Source: Hydractinia symbiolongicarpus
Lineage: Eukaryota > Cnidaria > Hydrozoa > Anthoathecata > Hydractiniidae
Reading direction: 5' to 3'
Length of the DNA stretch: 60,000 bases
NCBI RefSeq assembly: GCF_029227915.1
Contig: NC_079881.1
Coordinates: 16,717,501-16,777,500 of the forward strand
In this document: piece by piece, positions 50,881-60,000 of the stretch
Numbering within the stretch: the first letter of the stretch is position 1
How the letters are laid out: each line of letters opens with the position of its first letter
Notes under the pieces: generated by a model
The model's input: the letters and a program-made list of their open reading frames with translations, nothing else
What the model was told of the DNA's origin: nothing
The model's database searches: none
Program-made: the position numbers and the translations under genes

Positions 50881-51883
50881 TTAAGTCATGCTAAAAATTA
50901 TTGTGTAACATGATGAATTGTTTAAGAGAGATGAATTGACTTCTGAAACGCAGCGGTCGTTGCACTTGAGCCAAGTGTTTCGCTGATCTTTAATAAACGC
51001 CCAGTAATGTCCTGCTTTTAAGGTACCTGAATGATTAATGGTGGCGACTAATCTGTACTTGTTGCTAAAGGAAATTTCATCAGTAGGGTGAGAAAGCACA
51101 ATTAGGTCGTCGTGTTTCGTTGCAGACAATTCACCGATCTTGTATCTTTGAAAGAGAAACCATTAACTGAAGCACCTAAGTAACTGAACAACAAGGATAT
51201 CGCCACAACTGGGAATTTTTGTTTTAGTTGTTCTCTTCTGGTGAGATGAACACTGACGGCAAAACCACCTGTCGTCGCCTACAATCTGTTGCGACTGCGA
51301 AATTGCCTTGAAAGAGTCCCCTATTGTTTTGCATGTTGGCAAAGTAAGAATTGCCTCCTTTTGTTCTTTAGAAGAGGAACACAAACAAGTGTTACAAGAT
51401 ATTGATGTTGTTAGACTAACAGAGCGGAGATTGCTAACCAAGGAAAAAGATCCAATTAGTTCGTCAATGACTACGTGGAGCGTCTCAGGGACGTCTTGCT
51501 GATCATTGTAATGATCCGCAAGACGTATTATTGCTGATCATTGTTTAGAGTATGCATTTTGTTTTGCAAAGCCCGTAGGAAATTGGAACGATCGATAGGT
51601 GAACGGGAGAAATGTAAAAGGGGCATATTTAGGACTATTGACTTCACTAGTGGCGATAACAAAGAGGACTTTGATGGCAGTTGAGACTTTGAAGTCTTTG
51701 AAGAACAGTTAACACTTTAGGAATGGAATTTGCATAGCATGTGTTATCTTTGTTTATTAAACCGGCGTGGGCGTTGTTAGCTTTTTGCTTGGATTTGGTC
51801 TTTAGGTCAACTGCGGGTTTGGGCAATGATGTGGCTGGATACGGACTGTTATCGACAAAAGAGTTTGATGCCAAAGAAGACAC
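50881..51883 (-). pseudogene. USP-type deubiquitinase domain, frameshifted
   Basis: Peptidase C19 (USP) signatures are readable in order on the minus strand. The Cys box 'GLINKDNTCYANSI' (about 51765) carries the catalytic Cys. 'NDQQDVPETLHVVIDEL' is the QQD box (about 51510). Two zinc-binding Cys pairs follow: 'CNTC' and, after the 'VGDDRW' segment, 'CRQC'. 'ILVVQLLRCF' follows, then the His box 'YRLVATINHSGTLKAGHYWA' with the catalytic His (about 51015). The frame changes at least twice and a stop precedes the QQD box, so it does not encode one protein as assembled. All catalytic boxes are kept, which suggests recent decay. It starts about 20 bp behind the readable end of the retrotransposon ORF on the same strand. 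Confidence 0.75.
51491..51526. repeat. 36-bp near-palindrome within the USP remnant
   Basis: 'ACGTCTTGC' / 'GCAAGACGT' flank an inner 'GATCATTGTAATGATC'; the two 18-base halves are almost perfect inverse complements. A direct copy of 'TTGCTGATCATTGT' lies just to the right (51531). Confidence 0.9.
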
Positions 51884-51899
51884 TTAAAACATATAATCT

Positions 51900-53712
51900 T
51901 TTGAGGTTGTGGATGTTGTTGGAATCCTTCTTGGGACCATTGCAGAGAATCTCTAGCAAACCAGATGCAAAATGATTTTTTTATGCAAGTGTCTCAAAGT
52001 TTGCGTGCAGTTATAAATGCAGATTTGTTGAAAAAACTAAGAGTTTCTAAACAACATACATTGGACCTAGAACAGTAACCTCTAGCACCTAATTGAACAG
52101 CGTAGAGATATGGAGAACAATCCTTACTACGTATCACTTCGACTAAAGAGGAGTATTCAGAAAGTTTGGTACAGTGCCAGGACTCCATATTCTCCTCATA
52201 AGGACAGGTAAGTTCAACGAAAATGGCAATTTTGGAACAGTTGGAATACATTACAATGTCTGGTCTCAGTGATGTAGCAGCTATACCAGGGGACACAAAG
52301 ACAGACAGTATCACGCAGTCACTGGCGTGATGGAGTAGACCTGTTTGTTTTGATCATTTTTCCAGAGGGTATGACCTGCTTTAACAAATGATATCTTAAA
52401 CAATTTACTTTTCTGAGATGGTGTAAGTTCTGACACAAATTTTTCGAGGCTTAGAAGAAGCTCACAAAGAATAGAATCATGTCGGAAAGTAAATCTGCCT
52501 TGAGTAAGGGCAACCTTGCAAAAACTAAGACATGTGGTGTGGTGCATAAAAGTTTTCCACACAAGGAACAACTGGATTCAGTGCAAATGTTCCCAGGATT
52601 TAAGTTGCTTGGTGATGGTAAAACGTCATAAGTAGAAGCTAGGCAGAATGAAAGCAAGTTTGGTGGCATGGCCAGAAAGGATTTCCAGGACAGGTCATTT
52701 CGGATGTAATTCATCCATCTGGTTCATTGCCCTTGTACGTGCAACTGCATGGCTCTACTCATGTTTGCTTCCTCGTTTTTATATCTAGCTGTGTTGGTTA
52801 TCAACTTTTTGTAAGCGTAACACTGTTTGGAAGTGGGAACCTTCAAACTTTTTTGGATGCCTAGGTCAGCTCTACCCAGTTGGGGAGTACCTATCATGGA
52901 TGGAACTGTCACTTCTGTCTCTGCCGTCATAACTACGTCCTTAACCTTACATTTACCCGATTTTAAAGAGTGGACACTATATGAGACTAGTGGGTCTTTA
53001 GAGTCCTTTAAAAGCATATGGCAGCTGATTTTGTAGCACTTCAGTAGTGATGTCAGACTTTTGATTGGTAGGGGACAAGGCGAACAGGATCTGTACAGAC
53101 AACATCTGTCTGTACAGCTCCTGTTCGCCTTGTGGATGGTTAAATTGAAAGCCATTTTGTGATAAAAGCAGATGTCTTTTGTGCCAACCTTGAAACCCGA
53201 GATATGGGAACGTCGTAAATAAGCAGTGGCCATTGGATTCTAGGGAGAAGTAAATTTTGTAGAATTCAGAGTTTGCCTTTGAAACAAGAACTATTAATTA
53301 TTGTTAGCCCAGTTGTTAACTTATTCTGTAGTTCCCGGATTGATTTTGCGTCAATAATGCGACCAAAGTCAGTGGTGTAGATGGAGGGATAAAGAAAACG
53401 GGTTAGTGTTATAAGTATTATGCTTCTTGACTTGCGGGGACAGAAACTCATCCTGGCCCATATCAAAGCAGTAGAACATCGGTTTAGGAGTTTTCGAGTT
53501 TCTGAAACAAAGGATGACATGAGGTTGATATCGTCCATAAAAGCTTTAATTACTGGTAGAGATACCTTCTTAGAAGTAACAAAATTGGATGCATCAGATA
53601 GGGGAGTGTATTCAAGGATGATGTTTATGCCAGCGAGAAACAAGGTGATGGAAAGAGTGCACCCCGCAAAAATGGCACACACGTGCCTGTGCCAGTTGCT
53701 TGGTGAGGACAA
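51900..53712 (-). pseudogene. 5'-truncated non-LTR retrotransposon (RT plus restriction-like endonuclease)
   Basis: Minus-strand pieces read as one retroelement ORF broken by frameshifts: from 53712 'FAGCTLSITLFLAGINIILE' (RT motif B region), 'IKAFMDDINLMSS' (motif C with FMDD), then 'KDSKDPLVSYSVHSLKSGKC' and 'LGRADLGI' (53233-52724), 'LTQGRFTFRHDSIL' (about 52530), and at 52300-52000 'LRPDIVMYSNCSKIAIFVEL' followed by 'TCPYEENMESWHCTKLSEY'. That last block fits a PD...E-x-T/K restriction-like endonuclease as in R2/NeSL-type elements. A shifted frame 'SFCIWFARDSLQWSQEG' runs to about 51900. RT motifs 0-A are missing, as expected for 5' truncation. No poly-A or 3' UTR is seen before the USP frame. 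Confidence 0.75.
53076..53132. repeat. Inverted repeat, 26-bp arms, 5-nt loop, inside retroelement
   Basis: Arms 53076-53101 and 53107-53132 ('CAAGGCGAACAGGA...' and its complement) match at 25 of 26 positions. It lies within the retrotransposon coding remnant. Confidence 0.92.
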
Positions 53713-54600
53713 ACTAAAGATTTGCTATAAATACCGATATAATAAATCTTGATGAACGATATCCAGCTTGGAGCAACTCCATATCTGATAACTGTTTATC
53801 TATATTTTTTGGATTTTGAGCAAGTTATTATGTTGTATATATTTATCTTATAATATAAATAGGTTTATAGGATGATTTTTCACCAGAATTGCTTAAAGAT
53901 TGCCCTCAAATGCAAAAATCCTACTATTTTGACGTGAAAATTATCTTTTCGGCGATGTCCCGGAAATGAGGTTTTTGAGCTTTGAGAAAAGATTGTGACT
54001 GTTGTAGTCATCCTTTTGAGCTGAAACTTTCAGGAGAGGTTCAGATCAATGTTTAGATTGTTCTAAATGAAGGAAATTCCATTTAGCAACCGTTGCTAAG
54101 GAAAATTTTTCCCTCATTCAGAACAGAGAACTATCGATAGATACATAACACTTAGTATATATGTAGATATAACTTAAGAAACATTTTCTTGACCAAAATC
54201 TATTGTTTCTATTGTCATCACCCTATTGTCATATTGGCATGGCATGTCAAGTCAATTTTTTACTTTTTGAAAAGCCAAAAGGTCATTCTATCATCATGTG
54301 AAGTTTCAAGTAGCAAACTTTTTTCTTCATTGAGTTATGTTAATTTATGTGAAAATTGAGGGTTTTTTTGAAAAAGGTATAGAGCCACCCTAAAATCGTG
54401 TTTTCTAGCTAGCTGTTTACATGTGCGCTAGTTCGAGTTAGACACGCGTGGCCTGGATAAGAAATTAGACACGTATCATTAGATACCACAGAAATCAAGA
54501 ACATCTTAAAATACAAAACATAAACTTTGCATATAAGAATATAAAAAATCAAAATGATTACACAGCCAGTTATTATAGTATTTTTATCTTACTTGTTCAG
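53713..54600. other. Non-coding stretch upstream of the retroelement
   Basis: No gene recognised. Confidence 0.4.
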
Positions 54601-57600
54601 AGCAACAACAGGATAATAAAGCTATACCCTTAAACATCGGTAAACCACGACGACGACCAACGGTAAGGAATCAACAAGTTACAAGAATAAGTTGAGCTGT
54701 TGTTGGTCCATTATTAAAAAGGGTAAAACACGTTTATTAAATTAGGGTTGGCAAAATTTCAACGAAAAAAAAAGTATGCAACTGTCAAAAGAGCCGGCGG
54801 AGCTCAAAGTTTAAAAATGCAGAAGGATGCCAGTGTGTTTGATGTTATTATTGTTGCCAAGAAACACTTCTTTCTAAATGGAACAAGTGTCCTTGGACCT
54901 TAGATAGAATTTGTGTTCAAATTAGGCAATTTCAGCTGTGACATAATTAACGATGTCAATGAAAATTCTTAGCAACAGTTTGCACTATATTGAAAAACAC
55001 AAACTGACACATACGACTGTATTTACTTTCAAAGAAAAAAACATTAGTGACTTAGTTGGTATCCGTGATGATGGAGACGAGATGCTCCTTTGATGAAGAG
55101 ATGACCTTTTGTAAGTGTGGCCGAACCATGGAAGATGGATATTGCTTGCTGTGTCAACAGGATTTAGAATTTCAACGCTCATTGGAAATTGATCAAGCTA
55201 AAGTGAAGACTTAATTTCCGCCAATGTGGTTGAATTTGAAGACTCCAGTGATGAAAATAATCCCGAACTTACAGATGCCGATCCCCAAAATGCAAACGTT
55301 CGCAGTTAGATATAGACGCTCAATTTGATCATCTGATACGCCGTCAGCTGACACAACACCACCAGAACCATCAGGATTGGCTCTTTCTACACCATCAGTA
55401 GTGTCAAACCGCCCGGGAACGCGAACTATGACAAGAATGAACATAAATTTGGGGATGAGTAAATCAATAGGAGTACACAGTACCAAAAGACCTCTCTGAA
55501 CCTGAGCAAGCAGGTGAGAGTTTTTTATTAGAGGCACGAGCATTGTATAAAGAGGACCAAGATAAACAACAGAGAGTTGTAGTTGTTTAACGTGAATAAC
55601 GGAGTTTCATACCGCGCCGGTCTGGGCGCTAGCGAAGCGCTTTGTAGGGACAAATTTTTGGCTTGTTTACATTTGTCTCGATAGCCCAAATAATTTTCAT
55701 GGTCAGTTTTTCACAACTATTCTGGTTAGTGCTGCGAAAAGAGGCAGAAATGCAAAATCCTGCCTGATGTTTCTTCAACTATTTACTTTAACTGACGTTT
55801 TGCTTTTTAATAACACGTTTAAATGGTTTTGCTAACCCTCTTCGTGGTATATTGACATGGGTAAGATGTTGGAATTGAAAAAAACCTAATAAAATTAATG
55901 ACTTTTATAGAGAGGCAAGAGAAGACATATTGTTGATGTTAGTTTTAGGGGTTAGCTTCCTGAAGTTGCAAGCTACATATACCATACATTTTGTGTTGTG
56001 AGGAATAGAGTAATGGTTAAAAAGAAACATCATTATCAGTGCACTTTGGCAAGAAGAAATAAAAATTACAGCTAGCTATAGAAAGACTTAAAGGAAGTTT
56101 TTTTACAGTAAGCTATAGCTAGCTAGCTATATATAGATCTGCAAGTTTGACATGGATTAACGTGGAAGAGCATTTAATAAAGGATTTATTTGCAAATTAT
56201 AGCCAACTATTTATATAAAAAAGAGCACAGATGAAATCGACTGAAAATAAAATGCACACTTCAATGATATAATGACTAGCTTTGACTTTTCCTTCGAAAT
56301 TATTGATATAAATATTACATAACTAGCTAGGAAGGGATATATATAATAGCATGTTACACTGTATTACTGTGTTTTTAATTTTGGTAAAATGCAAGAATAA
56401 ATTTAGGCAAGGTCCACTTTTACAATTTCGTGATAGCTATAGTAATTTTGGTACATTGCCATAAGAAAAATTTGGCAACCGAAAATATTTGACGGAAAAA
56501 GTTAAAGTCACTAAATTTGTTTAAAAAGTTATTTTCCATTAAATTTGTTTATTTTAACGAAATGTTATTTTATTTTATCTTTCGCAGCAGTCGAAACTTT
56601 GTACTTTACAGATTAAAATTATTCCAATGCAAAATTGAGGCGTAGCAATTTTTAAGGCTAAGTTGGTGTTTGAACTGCACTGTTAAGTTGAGTGATATTA
56701 GAATTGAGTTTTTATGATCCTATTTTTAGCATCTGGGCACTTATCCACCCATATATCTGATTACTGCATGAATAAGGCTACGATATATAGGAGTGACCCA
56801 GTGTGACCCCTAGCTAACAAGAACTACAACGGGACAGATACAGCCAGCTTTTTGACAATTTTTAATTTGGTGTATAAAAAATGTAGGTAGCTCCGCCCTG
56901 GTTAATAATGACATGCTAGCAATCCCTCTTTGATCAGCACTGTGATATTTTTAAGACAATATTAAAACTTGTGATGTAACTAACTACTAAAATAAGGTTT
57001 CTTTCTCTTTTGACTGCCAACTTTTCATGATGAGTGTACCCCACAACTTGAGGCAATTAAATTAATATCCAAGTTTAGGCCTTGAACCTTCATAATATAC
57101 AATCTTATGTCAATACTGAGTATCCTTCCTTTAAATAATTGTAAAATCAATATATCGCACCAGTTTAAAAAGTAAAAATACAAAGAAAAAAGTGAATAAT
57201 TCTCTTCGTACTGCATGCTTTTCTTAGCAAATGCCTTACGCTCTGCGGGGGTTATAAAATTTGTCCCTACAAGCACTTCGCCAGTGCCCAGGCCTGCGCG
57301 GTATGAAACTCCGTAATAGGGATGTTTTTTGAGCATTTTGTTTCAAAGCTTTAATTTATCATTACGTCAATTACTGGTTAGATTCGCCGGAGTTACTGCT
57401 GCCGATACAGGTGTACCTTTTCATGAATTTTTAATCTTATGCATCTTTTTGTGATTCGATATGTATTGGATTTACAGCTGACCATGATGATGTTATTCAA
57501 AAAACCTACTTTAAACGTGGACAATTATGTGGACTTTCAATTATCGAGATTGGACGCTGTCCAAAATGTGTACATCCTGTATTGATAACATTGATCAACC

Positions 57601-57835
57601 AGATGAAATTGAACATTGCGATGATCAAGTTTTAAAAAGGGTTCTTGCGCAAGTAAATTATAACAACTACGATATGCTGCTACATTACAACATTATTCCT
57701 GCTGGACACAATCGCTTACATTATAAATCAAAGCTTTTTGGCAATAGATCACTTCAAGAGAGGTTTACATTCGATTGTGCCATCGCTTGTTTCAAGTACA
57801 AAATTTACAGTAAAGAAAAAGTAATAATAATATAG
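54601..57835 (+). pseudogene. HECT E3 ligase, copy 2, split by a MITE
   Basis: Pieces of a G2E3-like HECT gene run on the + strand. Exon 54601-54662 ('DNKAIPLNIGKPRRRPT', AT-hook-like) has clean splice sites. From about 55083 comes 'CSFDEEMTFCKCGRTMEDGY' then 'CLLCQQDLEFQRSLEIDQAK', a Cys-rich module; after a frameshift 'ANVVEFEDSSDENNPELTDA' follows, and 'ARALYKEDQDKQQRV' runs up to 55580. The MITE 55600-57313 interrupts here. Behind it 'VRFAGVTAADTGVPFHEFLI' (about 57380) corresponds to the HECT 'F.GE.G.D.GGP.REF' box; after an acceptor at 57477 'TYFKRGQLCGLSIIEIGRCP' and 'KCVHPVL' match the HECT N-lobe. In another frame 'DQPDEIEHCDDQVLKRVLAQ' follows. No C-lobe is seen. Several shifts make it a pseudogene unless unseen introns repair it. 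Confidence 0.6.
55600..57313. mobile_element. MITE with about 60-bp terminal inverted repeats, 1,714 bp
   Basis: Left end 'CGGAGTTTCATACCGCGC' continuing to 'GTAGGGACAAATTT' matches the inverted right end over about 60 bp with a handful of mismatches and one indel. TAA flanks both sides (55597-55599, 57314-57316), which fits PIF/Harbinger; reading the ends one base differently gives AATA instead. No transposase is inside. Confidence 0.85.
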
Positions 57836-59309
57836 CATATTCGTTTGGTGACATGGTGAATATTTTGTCTTACCCACAAAGAGTCGAATGAATGGAGGTG
57901 ATCGGAAAAAAATTATATTGAGATTGAAAATATGTCTTTACCAAAAGTTTGGTTTTGTGGTTGAAGTGTTCAAGTATCCTAGGAAAACATAAAACAAAAG
58001 TTTGTAATTGCTAATCAGTTTGGGTCAGGATTTGTAAAAATTTAGACTGTATATTACCTGACATTTTTCTTGAAGAATTATTCAAAAAGAGATATTCCTT
58101 TTGATTCGGTATTTGGAAAGATTTCAATTATTATGTTGTTATTAAGAACAATACTACTGTATGAAAAACATATAAAGACCTTGATCGCGGAGGTCTAGGA
58201 GATAATTTTTCCAGCAACCCAGTGTGTCTTGTTTCAAAATTGACAACCATTCTACAATTCTCTGGTTACTTGTCGAACGGCTATAATGTCTCTCTCCACC
58301 AAACGGCGTATATATTTTCGCACCCATTTTTTGTTCCACGAAAAGTTAAAAATATTCTTCAAAGTGTTTTCCAAAGGAGTTAATAAGTGCCACTCTTGAT
58401 ACTGAAGAAAAATATCATACCTCTTACATACTTTGGAATTAATTTCATGTCTTTAGCAAACGTCGACGTATATAAGTATATAAGATATTGACGATAACGG
58501 TATTATTGAGGGCGGACGCATGAATATGAGTTTATAATCGGAAGTGAAATATTTATTTAGAAATGCAGCGACGTGACGTTAAAACGGAAAGAAACACAGC
58601 GCAAGATTACTAGACTTTGTTGCTGACATATTATACTTAAACTGTTCTTTCATTATATACCAAATAAAAAAAATTATTGTAGAAGAACTACTTTGTTCAT
58701 CACTAACATACTGCCTGGCAGTGAGCGGGATTCGATCCGCGGTCCCCAGAACTGGGAGCCGCAGACGAACCCACTACACTGTGTGCAGCTATATGTCAGT
58801 AATGAACTCAGATAGTTTATCTGGATGGTGTGTATACATATTTATCATTGCACATCCGTATTTCATTCTTAACAGAGAATACTTCACACCGATCAGACCT
58901 CTGATCATGACGGGCGAGTATAATGCGTGTAAGTGAGTATAACGCGAGTATAATCCCTACAGAACTGACGTATAAGTGCGGTCGTTACACCCAAAGACAA
59001 GGCAATTGCCAAGCCCCCTTGCTAAGCTTCTTATAAGTGCTTTCTAGGAAAGCGGCGAGTGAGCAAACTCGTGAATAACGGTAAACTGTATCCAAAACTC
59101 ACAGCAGGGGTAATTTCAAACCGCTAGGAAAAAAAGATCCCTCCCCCTTTTGACAAATGTGCTCCCGTTTTAGTGCGAATTCACACTATTTAAATTTTGA
59201 CAAAAAACAAACAATTTGCATCAGATTCAGATTACATATTTTATGCATTATCAGTAGTTCAACAAAAAAGATTCAAAGTCGATTACCATTGCAATGAAAA
59301 TTGTGATTG
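57836..59309. other. Non-coding stretch
   Basis: No gene recognised apart from the tRNA-like element at 58718-58790. Confidence 0.4.
58718..58790 (-). repeat. Degenerate tRNA-like element (possible SINE head)
   Basis: The minus strand shows an A-box-like 'TGTAGTGGGTTCG' and a B-box-like 'GGATCGAATCCC' at tRNA spacing, with an anticodon-arm-like 'TCCCAGTTCTGGGGA' between. The acceptor stem has only five pairs (CAGTG / CACTG) and the base before the anticodon is G instead of U, so it is not a working tRNA. Confidence 0.5.
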
Positions 59310-59640
59310 ATAATGATGTGACAAAACAGCAAGATGTAATGATACTACTTGTCTAAAGACAGGTGGTTGTGGCTACGTAGAGGTTCTACCCTCTAAAGAT
59401 TCCGAAATAATCCAAAATCTTCCTTGTTGCAAGGATTTGTCAAATTATACGATGATCACTTTGACTAACATTAAAATAACACAGAACACAGGAACAAAGA
59501 AGAGCAACCTTCGAATACAACAGAAAACATTAAACAAAACAATGATGAACAGCTACAGTTTAGAGACAATAAAAACAAGCATTCATTGTATAAAATAAAT
59601 AAAACTTTTTAAAGTGAATATCCTTTAACGGATAAATTTC
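59310..59640 (+). repeat. Dispersed repeat shared with 50337-50640, copy 2
   Basis: Shares the ordered blocks listed for copy 1, ending 'AAAATAAATAAAACTTT'. It sits directly upstream of the Helitron fragment and may be its 5' non-coding region. Confidence 0.6.
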
Positions 59641-59789
59641 AAGGGAATTCGTTACGAATTCGTAGATAAGAAAAAGCAGGCAACGATCTGTGCGCCAGAA
59701 CTTATGACTCTGGCAGTGACTTTACACGTGTTAATGAGCCCAACACTCACCCTTACACAGATCATTGCTGCAATGGGTATGTTATCTAG

Positions 59790-60000
59790 CAATTTTCCAG
59801 AAACTGTAAAGTCTTTTTTTTCAAAGATAATGCCTATCAGTTCATGAGTACTGTTAAAGGAACTCCAGCTTATTGGAAAACTTTCCTCTTTGAAGTTTTA
59901 GCTATGGCGAAACAACTCGGTTTACCAACTTTTTTCATTACATTTAGTTGTGCAGATTTACGTTGGAATGAACTCATCTCTATAATAGTTGAGTTAATGA
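59790..60000 (+). pseudogene. Helitron replication-protein fragment, runs off the window
   Basis: The open frame reads 'FSKDNAYQFMSTVKGTPAYW', 'LFEVLAMAKQLGLPTFFITF' and 'SCADLRWNELISIIVEL', matching the Helitron_like_N domain (region before and around the HUH Rep nuclease: 'G..AYW......L.AM...LG.PTFF.T.S.AD..W'). Helitrons move as rolling-circle elements by a Rep-helicase protein. A stop lies upstream at 59787 and the more distal sequence (59660-59780) is in another frame, so the 5' side is damaged. The helicase part would lie beyond the window. Called a pseudogene on the 5' break only. Confidence 0.8.

Overview
The window is AT-rich invertebrate nuclear DNA. Coding exons are short and separated by small GT-AG introns, a lineage-type fibrinogen-related secreted protein is present, and transposons of many classes are packed between genes. 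The style of the genes and repeats suggests a cnidarian, probably a hydrozoan; this is inference from content, since no species marker such as rRNA is present.

Layout. (1) 1-8.05 kb, + strand: the 3' part of a large multi-exon gene of unknown function. I can join 14 exons with consistent phases (about 1,138 residues in the window). It carries a recent in-frame 882-bp tandem duplication of two exons and what look like two alternative 3' ends. (2) 8-20 kb: mostly non-coding, with the first coding exon of a secreted His-rich product (10.9 kb), a decayed reverse transcriptase piece (11.5 kb), a THAP-like ORF (14.0-14.5 kb, minus), an unidentified ORF (15 kb, minus) and a TA-flanked MITE with an internal 93-bp tandem array (16.2-17.1 kb). 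(3) 20-24 kb: a perfect GAA array of over 100 units, a broken SWIM zinc-finger piece, a three-unit array of paired TGACGTCA sites and a broken THAP/coiled-coil piece. (4) 24-34 kb: no convincing gene, but a pogo/Tigger-type non-autonomous transposon (30.4-31.1 kb) that keeps the 3' end of its transposase. (5) 34-35.1 kb, minus: the best intact single-exon gene of the window, a secreted fibrinogen-domain protein. (6) 35-45 kb: a GGCAAGG minisatellite, a degenerate tRNA-like element, a long hairpin, and scattered exons of a zinc-finger gene family (41.7-44.9 kb).

(7) 45.6-49.1 kb: a full-length piggyBac element with TTAA target duplications, 16-bp terminal repeats, one intron filled with a giant AT microsatellite, and two frameshifts. 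(8) 49.3-57.8 kb: broken ubiquitin-system genes and retroelement parts: two partial HECT-ligase copies (+ strand), a 5'-truncated non-LTR retrotransposon with a probable restriction-like endonuclease tail, and immediately behind it on the same strand a complete-looking but broken USP deubiquitinase domain. A 1.7-kb MITE with about 60-bp terminal repeats sits inside the second HECT copy. (9) 59.3-60 kb: the start of a Helitron replication-protein fragment that runs off the window, preceded by a repeat that also occurs at 50.3 kb next to the HECT/USP remnants.

The most interesting items are the retrotransposon-USP junction, the exon-pair duplication in the unknown gene, the TGACGTCA doublet array, the MITE whose tandem core is built of terminus-like sequence, and a set of sharp 26-bp hairpins that look like template-switch products. 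No CRISPR array, operon or prokaryotic feature is present.
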